From the NCBI RefSeq assembly GCF_025370785.1, contig NZ_JAMXFA010000022.1, positions 53,636 to 117,635 of the forward strand: a stretch of 64,000 bases of DNA. The letters run 5' to 3'. Below the pieces are notes generated by a model. It was not told where the DNA came from, did no database searches, and was given only the letters and a program-made list of their open reading frames with translations. Below are positions 45,541-54,623 of this stretch, piece by piece (position 1 is the first letter of the stretch; every line of letters begins with the position of its first letter). Origin of the DNA: Laspinema olomoucense D3b (GTDB lineage: Bacteria; Cyanobacteriota; Cyanobacteriia; Cyanobacteriales; Laspinemataceae). Position numbers and translations under genes: made by a program.

Positions 45541-45787
45541 TAAAAACCCGCTGGTTCGGTTGGGGACCTCATGAGTGAGAGTCCCCCTTGAGGGGGGCTG
45601 GGACCCCGGTCCTAATTCCCCAGGGCTAAGGGCATCAGCGTCAGGTTGGAGGAGGATTCGGATCAGGGGAAGGGCCTTGCGACAACGGGTTATACCAAAT
45701 CCGCTTTTCAAAAGTCCATTTTCTGTATGACGCTGCGTAGGCAGGCTTTGTCCGTCTAGCCCCACCCGATCGGGTGCAGGTTTTTAC
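45541..45787. repeat. Relative of the 14307-14528 MITE-like element
   Basis: The segment begins taaaaacccgctgg, contains tataccaaatccgcttttc and taggcaggctttgtccgtctagcc, and ends ggtgcaggttttta. These match the ends and interior of the element at 14307-14528 (its ggctatacggacaaagcc segment is inverted). Divergence is higher here. It lies between the DUF2157 gene and the DivIVA-like gene. Confidence 0.55.
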
Positions 45788-46416
45788 TTGGATTCGGGTC
45801 CAAGTTGGGATCTGCCGTTACGAACGACGCGCAACATTTCTGAGAGTTGACTTTCCAGGTTGTAGAGGACGCGATCGGCATAATCATCCGCCCCTTTTTC
45901 GATCGCCTCCGCCTCCGCGATCGCCCGGGACCTCATATCCTCCAGATCCTCCATCGCTTGCCGTCGCAACCGTTCGATTTCCGAAATCGTCTGTTCCTGG
46001 GCGGATTCGCAATCAAGCTGAACCTGTTGGCGCAGATGGTCTGATTCTAGCTTTGCCTGTCGGACAATCCCCATTTCATCGAGAATTTGGGCCGCCCTTT
46101 GCTCGGCAGCTTCCAAAATTTCCTGGGCATATTGTTCGGCTTGGACAATGATTTCGTCCTTGTGGCGGATGATTTCCTCTACTTCCTCAAAGGCAGCAGG
46201 TAAATTCAGCCGCAGGAGATCGAGCTGCTCTAGCAACTGCTCCTCATCCACCAGGGTCCTTCCCGTAAACGGGATGCGCGGACTTTCGAGAATCATCTCC
46301 TCCAGTCGGTTTAGTTCCCTCTGGATATCTAGGAGTCCCTGCTCGTGCTCGGGAGATTCTTCTGGGAGACTCGATCTGTCGTCTGGGTCAATCCGGGCTG
46401 TGTCTTGGCGTAACAT
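45784..46416 (-). CDS. DivIVA-like coiled-coil protein
   Basis: A 210-residue protein. [20 protein letters not shown] and the following [26 protein letters not shown] are conserved in a cyanobacterial DivIVA-like/Cdv3-type family. Residues about 85-190 form a long coiled coil ([20 protein letters not shown]). Proteins of this group act in cell division or polar organisation. The start at 46416 lies 88 bp inside the end of coaD in another frame. A start near Met42 would nearly remove the overlap but would lose conserved-looking sequence. Confidence 0.7.
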   Translation of the reverse strand: MLRQDTARIDPDDRSSLPEESPEHEQGLLDIQRELNRLEEMILESPRIPFTGRTLVDEEQLLEQLDLLRLNLPAAFEEVEEIIRHKDEIIVQAEQYAQEILEAAEQRAAQILDEMGIVRQAKLESDHLRQQVQLDCESAQEQTISEIERLRRQAMEDLEDMRSRAIAEAEAIEKGADDYADRVLYNLESQLSEMLRVVRNGRSQLGPESK

Positions 46417-46877
46417 CGGTAGATATCAAGCGCAACGTGCTGGGGAACAAGGTGATCGATGGAGCCGCCAAATCGGGCAACTTCCTTTACTACACTACTG
46501 CTTAAAAAGCTGTATTCGTTAGAAGTTGCTAAAAAAACGGTCTCAATTTCAGTAGCTAGGGTTTTGTTGGTATGAGCCATTTGGAGTTCTAGCTCAAAGT
46601 CCGAGAGCACTCGTAGTCCCCGTAACAGGACACTCGCCCCTCGAATTCTGGCATAGTTCACCGTCAAGCCCTCAAAACAGTCTATTTCTAAATTAGACAA
46701 ATGGGGGGTCGCAAGGCGAATTTGTTCTAAACGCTCTTGCACAGTAAACAGTGGGATTTTATTGGGATTGATGACCACTGCTACAATCACTTGGTCAAAC
46801 AGCTTACACCCTCGCTCTATGATGTCAAGGTGACCTAGGGTAATGGGATCAAAGCTGCCCGGATAAATTGCAATCAC
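46329..46877 (-). CDS. coaD: Phosphopantetheine adenylyltransferase
   Basis: A 182-residue enzyme. The nucleotidyltransferase motif is [16 protein letters not shown] (T/HxGH) and the second motif is [17 protein letters not shown]. It makes dephospho-CoA, the penultimate CoA step. The last ~20 residues ([19 protein letters not shown]) extend past the usual end and overlap the next gene. It heads a two-gene operon with the DivIVA-like gene. Confidence 0.96.
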   Translation of the reverse strand: MIAIYPGSFDPITLGHLDIIERGCKLFDQVIVAVVINPNKIPLFTVQERLEQIRLATPHLSNLEIDCFEGLTVNYARIRGASVLLRGLRVLSDFELELQMAHTNKTLATEIETVFLATSNEYSFLSSSVVKEVARFGGSIDHLVPQHVALDIYRCYAKTQPGLTQTTDRVSQKNLPSTSRDS

Positions 46878-46929
46878 AAGGATTTAGTTATCAGATTCGC
46901 AGGGAGGGACTTTAGAGGTCAAGTCCGAT

Positions 46930-46984
46930 GCCATTTCGGTTAGGGCAAATGTGCCGTTTGGACATTTGCTTTTGTTGAAATGGC
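46930..46984. other. Nested hairpin upstream of coaD
   Basis: The outer arms GCCATTTC (46930-46937) and GAAATGGC (46977-46984) enclose the inner arms GCAAATGT (46945-46952) and ACATTTGC (46962-46969). Both are perfect 8-bp stems. It lies 53 bp upstream of the coaD start. It could be a leader RNA structure or a regulator site. Confidence 0.55.
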
Positions 46985-47259
46985 AACGGCTAACAAACCC
47001 CATGATACCACCTTTAGGATGACTCGCCACTCAAGTTCCTGCTTTGTTCATAGTTAGGGCTTATTTCTTACCAGGGGACTGGCTATTGTTAGGGAAATTT
47101 TTGAGAAGCTATCTGCTCACCGTGAACAGTTTACCTTCCCGGGATCAGATCCAGAAATTAAAGGTCAAATCAAACCCAATATTTACTGGAGCATTTGCGC
47201 CAAATATCTGGGATTTAGAAGAATATTTAGACTTTTTCCCCTGAGAATTGACACCGTAG

Positions 47260-47640
47260 TTTTTTACGCTCATGGTGATTTGCCTTCCTATTAATTGCAC
47301 CTGATGATCCCCTCCCCTTGGCAAGGGGAGGGTTAGGGTGGGGTGTCGGCGGTGAGGTGGGAAAACTACGTCAGGCACTCAAAGGAGGCTTAAGCGTTTG
47401 TATGGAGGCTGATCCAAGCTCTTTTTTCGTGAGGCGCGGTAAGCGGAAGCTCTCCCGTAGGGAATCGCGTCACAAGAACCCCACCCTAACCCTGCTCTTT
47501 ACTTGGTGAGGCGCGGTAAGCGGAAGCTCTCCCGTAGGGAATCGCGTCACAAGAACCCCACCCTAACCCTCCCCTTGCCAAGGGGAGGGGACCGGAGGTG
47601 GTTCCCTCCCCTTGGCAAGGGGAGGGGACCGGAGGTGCTT
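47260..47640. repeat. Repeat-rich block with a 77-bp tandem duplication
   Basis: A 65-bp segment starting gtgaggcgcggtaagcggaa occurs at 47429 and again at 47506. Its ends gtga..cgcg and cgcgtcac are self-complementary. Around it are three copies of the palindrome cctccccttggcaaggggagg (about 47307, 47571 and 47607). At 47265-47289 ttttttacgctcatggtgat is shared with 52805-52824. No credible gene lies in 46878-47665; a 66-codon ORF at 47044 has no support. Confidence 0.75.
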
Positions 47641-47665
47641 CCTTGTTTGAGCCTTGTCCGGTAGG

Positions 47666-48565
47666 CTAGATCTCGGGAACCATGACCTTTAGACCCAAGG
47701 GAATGCATTCAATTTCTACGGGGGTGGTCCCTGTGATTTCCCCATCAACGGTCACTTTTTGGGGGGGATTTGTGGTCACTTTGATGCGATTGGTCCGCAG
47801 GTATAAGACATCATTGTGTTGAGAAGCGACTCCCCGTAATGCGCCTGTCATTAAGCTAGAAACCGCTCCCAAGGTACTCATTTCGGTCTGGGTGGATAGA
47901 ATCGTGACATCGAGCAATCCATCATCGGGGATGACGCCGCCAGGTCCTTGAGCTAGGACTGAGGTAGCGGGTGCAGCATTGGCAACGGTGACAGCGATCG
48001 CCCGCAGTCTGCTGATTTCTCCGTCCATTTCAAGCTCGACTTCAAAGGACTGGATCTCCCAGAGTTTTTCGATTCCGGCGACCAAATATGCCATGACTCC
48101 AAACCAGTTTTTCGCCTCGCGATCGGCTTGTTCGACGGTTTCAGCTTCCCATCCAATTCCAGCGAGCAAAATGCAGGGTTTACCGTTGCAAGTTGCCGCA
48201 TCGATCGCCCGGATTAGTCCATTTAAAATCGTTTCACAAGCACCGGCTATATTTGTAGGAATGGACAAGGCGCTGGCAAAGGCATTGGCGGTCCCTCTGG
48301 GGATCACCCCTAAAGGAATTTCCGTATTAACTAAGGCTTCGGCTACCGCAGAAACGGTACCATCGCCACCGGAAGCAATCACTAAATCAACCCCCCGGGC
48401 GATCGCCTCTTGCGCCAGTTGGCTGGGTTCTAAATCGGCTTTCGTATAGCGGATATCCAGTGTAATTTCGGGTTCTAAAAGTGAAAAAATCTGTTTGAGT
48501 TCGGCTTCGGGATTGCCGTTGCCAGAAGAGGGATTAAAAATTAAGCAAGCTGAACGGGTGCTCAT
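47666..48565 (-). CDS. YegS/diacylglycerol-kinase-like lipid kinase
   Basis: A 299-residue protein with IFNPSSGNGN at the start and the nucleotide-binding SGGDGTVSAVAEAL, then PRGTANAFA. It matches the bacterial YegS/BmrU/DagK fold, which phosphorylates lipids such as diacylglycerol or phosphatidylglycerol. The substrate is uncertain. The start overlaps the sipA stop by ATGA, so it is translationally coupled to sipA. Confidence 0.88.
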   Translation of the reverse strand: MSTRSACLIFNPSSGNGNPEAELKQIFSLLEPEITLDIRYTKADLEPSQLAQEAIARGVDLVIASGGDGTVSAVAEALVNTEIPLGVIPRGTANAFASALSIPTNIAGACETILNGLIRAIDAATCNGKPCILLAGIGWEAETVEQADREAKNWFGVMAYLVAGIEKLWEIQSFEVELEMDGEISRLRAIAVTVANAAPATSVLAQGPGGVIPDDGLLDVTILSTQTEMSTLGAVSSLMTGALRGVASQHNDVLYLRTNRIKVTTNPPQKVTVDGEITGTTPVEIECIPLGLKVMVPEI

Positions 48566-48822
48566 TCGTTTTCTGCTGTTCCTTCGTGAGATGTTTCCAC
48601 GGTATCCTGTATGGGTTCAATATAGTGGCTTTCGATGAGAAACGCCCCTTTTTTAAAGCGGACGCTCCAATATCCTCCCGGTTTGCGATCAAAAATCGTC
48701 CCTTCTTCCCCCAGGCTGACGGCATTGGGTGGACGAAGCATGGGGATGGGTTCAGCGGTTTTGAGGTAGGCGGGTAAGGCGACAACCCGAACGCGATCGC
48801 CGAGGGTGAATTCTTTTGACAT
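48562..48822 (-). CDS. sipA: SipA, NblS-interacting regulator (DUF3148)
   Basis: An 86-residue SH3-like small protein. DRVRVVALPAYLKTAEPIPM and GEEGTIFDRKPGGYWSVRF match SipA/Ssl3451, which binds the sensor kinase NblS (Hik33) and raises its autophosphorylation in the light/stress pathway. The last ~15 residues are a non-conserved tail. It is the first gene of a two-gene operon with the lipid kinase. Confidence 0.9.
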   Translation of the reverse strand: MSKEFTLGDRVRVVALPAYLKTAEPIPMLRPPNAVSLGEEGTIFDRKPGGYWSVRFKKGAFLIESHYIEPIQDTVETSHEGTAENE

Positions 48823-49380
48823 TGCTTTGGGAATTTGAGGATTTATCTCTTAAATTTTAAAGGATAAAATCCATCTCGTCTAAAGCGATTAAAGGGGAGT
48901 ATGATTAAAGGACAGAGGTAATCAGGACTTACCCCAAACATTTTCCCTAAAAATTTATTCACTCCACTACCTAATTAGGAGTATTAATCACTCCAATAAG
49001 GCCCAAATATCGGTGGGAGAGAGGCAATGCGATCGCCCCTTGTTAATCCGTCGGCTTTTGATATTGTAGCTCTCCCTATTTCCAGAGGCGGGCCCCTTCT
49101 CTCCAACGGAATACCCGGGGACCTACCTGCGGACTGTCCTACCCCCGGTGTTCATCGGACCCCATCTCAATCAACAATACCCCTCCACTTCCGGATTGAC
49201 TCTCGGAGATTTTGAGCCACAGCAGTGCCACAGCAGGCGAACAGGGGCAACCTTAAAATCTACAAAAATCAGTAAGATCCGGTATTGCGCCAGTAACTTT
49301 TATGATAAAACATAAAATCTGGACTGCGATAGTAGGTTACTTTTGCTAATTTTCTCCTATCCTTTCTTAACTGTGTCCTC
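48823..49380. other. Intergenic region upstream of the CheR-PAS gene
   Basis: A 558-bp divergent gap. It has short inverted motifs (taattaggagtattaatcactcc at about 48973) but no credible ORF, RNA or terminator. It presumably holds both sipA and cheR promoters. Confidence 0.4.
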
Positions 49381-51240
49381 ATGCTCCCATCAACAGTGGC
49401 GGCTAATGATCAGACTACGATCTTTGAAGCACTTCTAGAGTATCTGCGCCGATCGCGTGGCTTTGATTTTGTGGGATATAAGCGTTCCTCCCTCCAGCGT
49501 CGAGTCACCAAGCGAATGCAGGTGCATCATATTGAAAACTTTGGGGATTATCTGGACTACCTGAAAGTGCACCCCGAAGAATTCCTAGCCTTATTCAACA
49601 CGATCTTAATAAACGTTACTAGCTTTTTTCGAGATCTCACAGCATGGGAATACTTAGCCACCCATATCCTGCCGCTGATTATTAAACACAAATCCCCGGA
49701 TGAACCCCTGCGCTTCTGGACTGCTGGTTGTGCCTCGGGAGAAGAAGCCTACAGCTTGGCTATTTTACTGGCAGAAACCCTCGGCATTGAAGAGTGTCTG
49801 CGGCGGGTGAAAATTTACGCCACCGATGTAAATGAGGAAGCGTTGACACAGGCACGGAATGCCACCTATAAAGCAAAAGATATCGAGTCCATCTCGGAGG
49901 TGTTGCAGCAGCGATACTTTAAGCCGGTGGGCGATCGCCTTGCATTAGATGGGGATCTGCGTCGGCTGGTAATTTTTGGTCGTCATGACTTGATTCACGA
50001 TGCTCCTATTTCTCGCATGGATTTGCTCATCTGCCGCAACACCTTGATGTATTTTAATGCGGACACCCAAAAGCAAATTTTGGCTCGCTTTCATTTTGCA
50101 CTCAACGACACAGGCTTTTTGTTTTTGGGTAAAGCCGAAATGCTACTCACTAACACCGATCTGTTTAGTCCCCTAAACTTACAACACCGCATTTTTAAGA
50201 AAGCCCGAAAAATGGACCGGCGCGATCGCCTCTTAGTGTTAACACAAAATAGAAAAGAAGAAGCCGGGATGCGATCGACTTTAAATGTTCGTGTCTTGGA
50301 AGCAGCTTTTAATGCCATGCCCGTGGCGCAAATTGTAGTAGACGCTGATAGCAATCTCATCCTAGCCAATCAGTTAGCTCGGTCCCGTTTTGGCATTGAT
50401 GGTCAGGACCTGGGACGACCGTTCCAGGATTTAGAAATTTCTTACCGTCCCGTAGAGTTGCGATCGCAGATTGAACGGGTTTACAAAGAAGGTAACTCGA
50501 TTCTCGTGAGCGATGTCATTCGCACCTGGAGTGATGGCAGCATTCAGTATTTGGATATTGAAATCTCCCTTTTACAGCAAACTACCAGCGATCCCCTCGG
50601 GGTGAGTATCAGTTTTAACGAAGTCACTCGCTATCACCAGTTACAAGAGGAACTCGAACGGTCTAACCAAGAACTTGAAACGGTGAATGAGGAACTTCAG
50701 TCCAGCAATGAGGAACTGGAGACGACTAACGAGGAACTCCAGTCTAGCCATGAAGAACTGGAGACGACAAACGAAGAACTCCAGTCTACCAATGAAGAAT
50801 TAGAGACGATGAATGAGGAACTTCAATCTAGCAATGAGGAACTTCAAACCATCAATGATGAACTCGGGAGAAAAACTCTAGAACTGAAGCAATGTAACGC
50901 TTTTTTAGAGTCTATTTTTGCCAGTCTGCCATCAGCGGTGATTGTGGTAGACCGTCAATTTCTAATTCAAACTTGGAACGAAGCGGCCCAAAATCTCTGG
51001 GGACCGAAGGCTGAGGAAGTGAATCAGCAATCTATCTTTAGTTTGGATATTGGCTTACCCATAGAACGCCTGCGCGACCCCCTTTATCAATGCTTGAGTG
51101 GAACACAACCGGATGAAGAAATGCTCATTGATGCGTTAAATAATCAAGGTGAATCCATTCAGTGCAGCCTAAGTTTTAATCCCCTCCAAGATGGGAGTAA
51201 AGAACCTCTGGGGGTGATTCTTTTAATCAAGGAAGTTTAA
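49381..51240 (+). CDS. CheR-type methyltransferase with PAS domains and S-helix
   Basis: A 619-residue protein. CheR domain at about 15-275, with RRVTKRM, NVTSFFRD, the SAM-binding FWTAGCASGEEAYS and LLICRNTLMYF. A PAS domain at about 300-420. Then about 80 residues of 14-residue heptad-pair repeats (NEELQSSNEELETT) forming a signalling coiled coil, and a second PAS domain at about 505-615. CheR domains methylate chemoreceptor glutamates. The PAS-linked type with no CheB half occurs in cyanobacterial and proteobacterial signalling proteins. The DNA of the coiled coil (50680-50870) is a 42-bp periodic repeat. The next gene, 197 bp on, encodes a kinase. Confidence 0.9.
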   Translation: MLPSTVAANDQTTIFEALLEYLRRSRGFDFVGYKRSSLQRRVTKRMQVHHIENFGDYLDYLKVHPEEFLALFNTILINVTSFFRDLTAWEYLATHILPLIIKHKSPDEPLRFWTAGCASGEEAYSLAILLAETLGIEECLRRVKIYATDVNEEALTQARNATYKAKDIESISEVLQQRYFKPVGDRLALDGDLRRLVIFGRHDLIHDAPISRMDLLICRNTLMYFNADTQKQILARFHFALNDTGFLFLGKAEMLLTNTDLFSPLNLQHRIFKKARKMDRRDRLLVLTQNRKEEAGMRSTLNVRVLEAAFNAMPVAQIVVDADSNLILANQLARSRFGIDGQDLGRPFQDLEISYRPVELRSQIERVYKEGNSILVSDVIRTWSDGSIQYLDIEISLLQQTTSDPLGVSISFNEVTRYHQLQEELERSNQELETVNEELQSSNEELETTNEELQSSHEELETTNEELQSTNEELETMNEELQSSNEELQTINDELGRKTLELKQCNAFLESIFASLPSAVIVVDRQFLIQTWNEAAQNLWGPKAEEVNQQSIFSLDIGLPIERLRDPLYQCLSGTQPDEEMLIDALNNQGESIQCSLSFNPLQDGSKEPLGVILLIKEV

Positions 51241-51437
51241 CCGGGGTTGTCTTCTTGAGCCTTGTCCCTTCTCCCGCCAGGGATTTCGGGCTCGATTTCA
51301 CGAAAATAATCACCCCTGAACTGGGAGTCCCCATTGGCTCCCCCCATGAGTTTTTTAGGCTTTTTTCCGTTGGGTGGCTGTCTGGGCAATTAGCTACTAT
51401 CCTAAAGTTAGGGCTAAAACGGGAGCAAGGAAATAAG

Positions 51438-52802
51438 ATGGAAAATTTTACGGGGCAGATTGAACAGGCTAGAGTGCGTTTAGAGCTGATGCAACAACTG
51501 GCTCAGGAGTTTTCTTCCCCTCCACCGGACTTATTAGAACAGGTATTTGGCGAACTCTCAACGGCATTGGAAGAACTGCACGTTGCCACGGAGGAGATTC
51601 AGGAGCAAAATCAACAACTGCTCTCGACTCGGGAAGAAGTAGAAATAGAACGGGACCGCTATCAAAAGTTATTTGAAGAAGCACCGGACCCTTATTTAGT
51701 AACGAATGCTGTGGGCGTGATTGAAGCAGCGAATGCGGCAGCGGAAGAGTTATTTAACTTACGTCGCCCCTTCCTGATCGACAAACCTTTAGCAGTTTTT
51801 GTAGACCTGGAAGAACGGAGTGCCTTTCGCAGCCAACTAGAGCAAGTCCGAACCGTAGGAACGGTAAGGGAATGGGAAGTAAGAATGCTCCCGCGCGATC
51901 GCGAGTCCTTTCCTGCTGCAATTTCTGTTTCTCCAGTTCACGATCTCCAGGGAAATCTCACGGGGTTGCGCTGGTTGATTCGCAATATCAGCGATTTAAA
52001 AGAGGCTGAAAAAAATCGCCAAGAGCTGGCGGTACAACGAGAATTACATCTTATTAAATCTCGCTTTATCCAAATCCTTTCCCAAGAATTTCGCACCCCC
52101 CTCAATACGATTCATCTTTGTACACAACTTTTGGAACGATATAGTGATGGAGTAAAACAATCCAAAAGAACTCCACTTTTTTCAAAAATCAGGGCATCAA
52201 TTAAACAAATTACCCTCCTTTTAGATGATATTTTAATTTTTAATGGAGAGCAAAATTGTGGTTCGCTTCAATCCTCTCCAATTGATATACAGAAATTTTG
52301 TTGGAAACTGATAGAAGAATATAAACATCTTTATAGCCCCGGGGAACGTTTTATTAATTTTCAAGTAACAGGGAACTGTCACTCGGTCTTTACAAATACT
52401 AAATTGCTCAGACATATTTTCCGCAATCTCCTCTCAAACTGTTTCAAATTTACGCCTGAGTTCAGCCAAATCAACATTTCTATACAATGTGAAGAGACTC
52501 AGCTCATCTTAACTTTTCGCGATCACGGCTTGGGGATTCCCGCTGAAGATATCCCTAGCTTGTTTGAAATCTTTTATCGAGGCAGTAACGTCGGCGAGCT
52601 TTCAGGGGCGGGTTTAGGATTGGCGATCGTCAAAAAATCCGTAGACTTGCTCCGTGGGGCGATCGCCGTGGAAAGCACCGTTGGCGGTGGCACAACTTTA
52701 ACCATTACCCTCCCCACCACTTCCACCCCCAAATCCTTATCCTTACCGTTAAAAAACAGCCTACTCTCACCCGTAGAAGAGACTTCTGGCAGACAAAAGT
52801 AG
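51438..52802 (+). CDS. PAS histidine-kinase-like protein lacking the phosphoacceptor His
   Basis: A 454-residue protein from ATG 51438 (AAGGAA upstream). A coiled N-terminus (ALEELHVATEEIQEQNQQLL) and a PAS domain (about 80-190) precede the HisKA-like region. The H-box reads ILSQEFRTPLNTI, with Gln216 where the phosphorylated His should be. One base change from CAC or CAT to CAA would cause this. The ATPase half looks intact: N-box NLLSNCFKF, G1 FRDHGLGIP, G2 GAGLGLAIV. It is either a pseudokinase or a binding partner of the upstream CheR-PAS protein. No response regulator is nearby. Confidence 0.85.
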   Translation: MENFTGQIEQARVRLELMQQLAQEFSSPPPDLLEQVFGELSTALEELHVATEEIQEQNQQLLSTREEVEIERDRYQKLFEEAPDPYLVTNAVGVIEAANAAAEELFNLRRPFLIDKPLAVFVDLEERSAFRSQLEQVRTVGTVREWEVRMLPRDRESFPAAISVSPVHDLQGNLTGLRWLIRNISDLKEAEKNRQELAVQRELHLIKSRFIQILSQEFRTPLNTIHLCTQLLERYSDGVKQSKRTPLFSKIRASIKQITLLLDDILIFNGEQNCGSLQSSPIDIQKFCWKLIEEYKHLYSPGERFINFQVTGNCHSVFTNTKLLRHIFRNLLSNCFKFTPEFSQINISIQCEETQLILTFRDHGLGIPAEDIPSLFEIFYRGSNVGELSGAGLGLAIVKKSVDLLRGAIAVESTVGGGTTLTITLPTTSTPKSLSLPLKNSLLSPVEETSGRQK

Positions 52803-53503
52803 GTTTTTTACGCTCATGGTGATGTGCCTTTATATATAACGGCTCACTTCCGGTCCCCTCCCCTGATTCTTGGGGAGGGCTGTTTCATTCTCCCAGCCCA
52901 ATTAATTTTTGCATTGTTCAATCGCTTTATCTGGCCGGGGATACAGGCTATTCCCCTCCAAGGGAGGGAAATTTTGGGGCATATTCCCCTCCTGTGGAGG
53001 GGTGTCCCGTAGGGACGGGGTGGTGTCTTGATTGGGAAGAGACATATACTTTTGAGTAAAGAAGCATAGCTCAATACTTGATTACTAGCTAGAATTGACC
53101 ACCCCGCCCCTGCGGGGCACCCCTCCAAGGGAGGGGAATTTTGGGGCATATTTCCCTCCACAGGAGGGGTGTCCCGAAGGGACGGGGTGGAATTCCCCTC
53201 CTGTGGAGGGGTGCCCCGTAGGGGCGGGGTGGTCCTTAGTTTCAACTTAGGAAATAAGGCCGAAAACCCTCGGGCTGTAAAGCTTACGGGGTAAGGAAAA
53301 TTTGACAATGAAACAGCCCTAGATTCTTGGGGAGGGGAGGGCAAGTGAGATTAAAGAGGACCCCACCCTAACCCTCCCCTTGCCAAGGGGAGGGGACCGG
53401 AAGTGAGCTAAAATGTGAGATAAACTCCCTGAAGGTCAAAACCCTACTTTTCTAAGGGGGGAAAGGGGGAGCAAATCGCTATTTTGCAAGAGGTCTATTA
53501 ATT
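52803..53503. repeat. Palindromic repeat cluster downstream of the kinase
   Basis: This 700-bp gap has no gene. It contains several related palindromes: cctccaagggagg and ttcccctcctgtggaggggtg...cccgtagggacggggtgg at about 52985-53025, an inverted copy starting accaccccgcccctgcgggg at about 53098, and direct copies at about 53150-53190 and 53191-53235. A cctccccttgccaaggggagg palindrome lies at about 53375. The start shares ttttttacgctcatggtgat with 47265. Confidence 0.75.
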
Positions 53504-54277
53504 TCAAGCAAAAGTAGAAGAACCGAAATCCGGTGGCACATCCTGAATTCTTGCAGGACCGATCGCCTGGATTGCTTCTTTCAGGGAAACATCCCCCGTA
53601 TAAAGCGCACGCCCTACAATCACACTATTCACCCCTAACGGTTCCAGGGCCAGCAAACTGAGCAAATCCGTCAGAGAACTCACACCCCCAGAGGCCACAA
53701 TCGGAATATCTATCGCCCTCGCCAGTTCACGCAATGCCGGAATATTCGGTCCTGCCAAGGTTCCATCGCGATGAATATCCGTATAGATAATCGCTGCAAC
53801 ACCTAACGCCACCATTTGTTGCGCCAGGACCGTCGCTAATACTTCCGAGGTTTCCAACCATCCCCGGGTGGCAACTTTGCCATCTCGCGCATCAATTCCG
53901 ACCACAATGTGACCCGGAAATTCTTGGGCGAGTTGCTGGACGAGTTCCGGTTTTTCAACTGCCACAGTCCCGAGGATGGCGCGATCAATCCCGAGGGATA
54001 ATAAATTGGCAACGGAGGCATAGTCGCGCAACCCGCCACCGACTTGAATCGGGACGGATACGGCGCGGGCGATCGCCTCGATGCTTTTCAGATTACGCGG
54101 TTCCCCCGCTTTTGCCCCATCTAGGTCCACTAAATGCAAGCGTGTCGCACCTTCGTCTACCCATTGTTTTGCAACTGCCACCGGGTCCTCGTTAAACACA
54201 TCCGAGCGATCGTAATCCCCCTGATACAGACGGACACAACGACCTTCTAATAAATCAATCGCTGGAATCACTTCCAT
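53504..54277 (-). CDS. hisA: HisA, ProFAR isomerase of histidine biosynthesis
   Basis: A 257-residue (beta/alpha)8 barrel. Catalytic Asp residues are in [10 protein letters not shown] (Asp8) and VVGIDARDG (about Asp128). Phosphate-binding loops are QVGGGLRD and VASGGVSS. It isomerises ProFAR to PRFAR. I use ATG 54277, two codons inside the longest frame, which starts with TTG. The gene stands alone, as his genes are scattered in cyanobacteria. The C-terminal ~15 residues ([17 protein letters not shown]) are a tail of low conservation. Confidence 0.96.
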   Translation of the reverse strand: MEVIPAIDLLEGRCVRLYQGDYDRSDVFNEDPVAVAKQWVDEGATRLHLVDLDGAKAGEPRNLKSIEAIARAVSVPIQVGGGLRDYASVANLLSLGIDRAILGTVAVEKPELVQQLAQEFPGHIVVGIDARDGKVATRGWLETSEVLATVLAQQMVALGVAAIIYTDIHRDGTLAGPNIPALRELARAIDIPIVASGGVSSLTDLLSLLALEPLGVNSVIVGRALYTGDVSLKEAIQAIGPARIQDVPPDFGSSTFA

Positions 54278-54283
54278 AAACAA

Positions 54284-54623
54284 TCTGACCTCAAATTTTA
54301 CTCAATTACTATGGCACGGGATGGGATGAAAGTCATCGATTGCAGATCAAGTTAAATCCTGACCCTTTCCCGATCCAAGTCATCACCATCCGTATAGTTT
54401 ACTTATCACTCCAAGGGGGTATTTTCGGGGAGTGGCAGGAGAAGCACAGGCTTTTTCCTTCTCTTCTTTCCCTCCTGCACCACAAGCTGCGATCGGCCTT
54501 TGTGCAGGGGCTAACACCCGAGGAATTGCCTCCTAATTGTATCAAACATCGGGCCACTTCCTTGAGAAGTTTAGCCAAAACAAAGCCACTCAGTTCCTCA
54601 CTCTTTCAACAAGATCTACCATT
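54284..54623. other. Divergent intergenic region hisA/lysozyme
   Basis: A 340-bp region with no credible ORF of its own; frames that cross it are not supported. The lysozyme start lacks a strong Shine-Dalgarno. I see no riboswitch or hairpin of note. Confidence 0.35.

Noticed and set aside
47044-47244. 66-codon plus-strand ORF
   Set aside because: There is no ribosome binding site or recognisable domain, and it lies beside repeat DNA.
50641-50890. Minisatellite in the CheR-PAS gene
   Set aside because: The 42-bp periodicity encodes a regular coiled coil (NEELQSSNEELETT), which explains it as protein structure.
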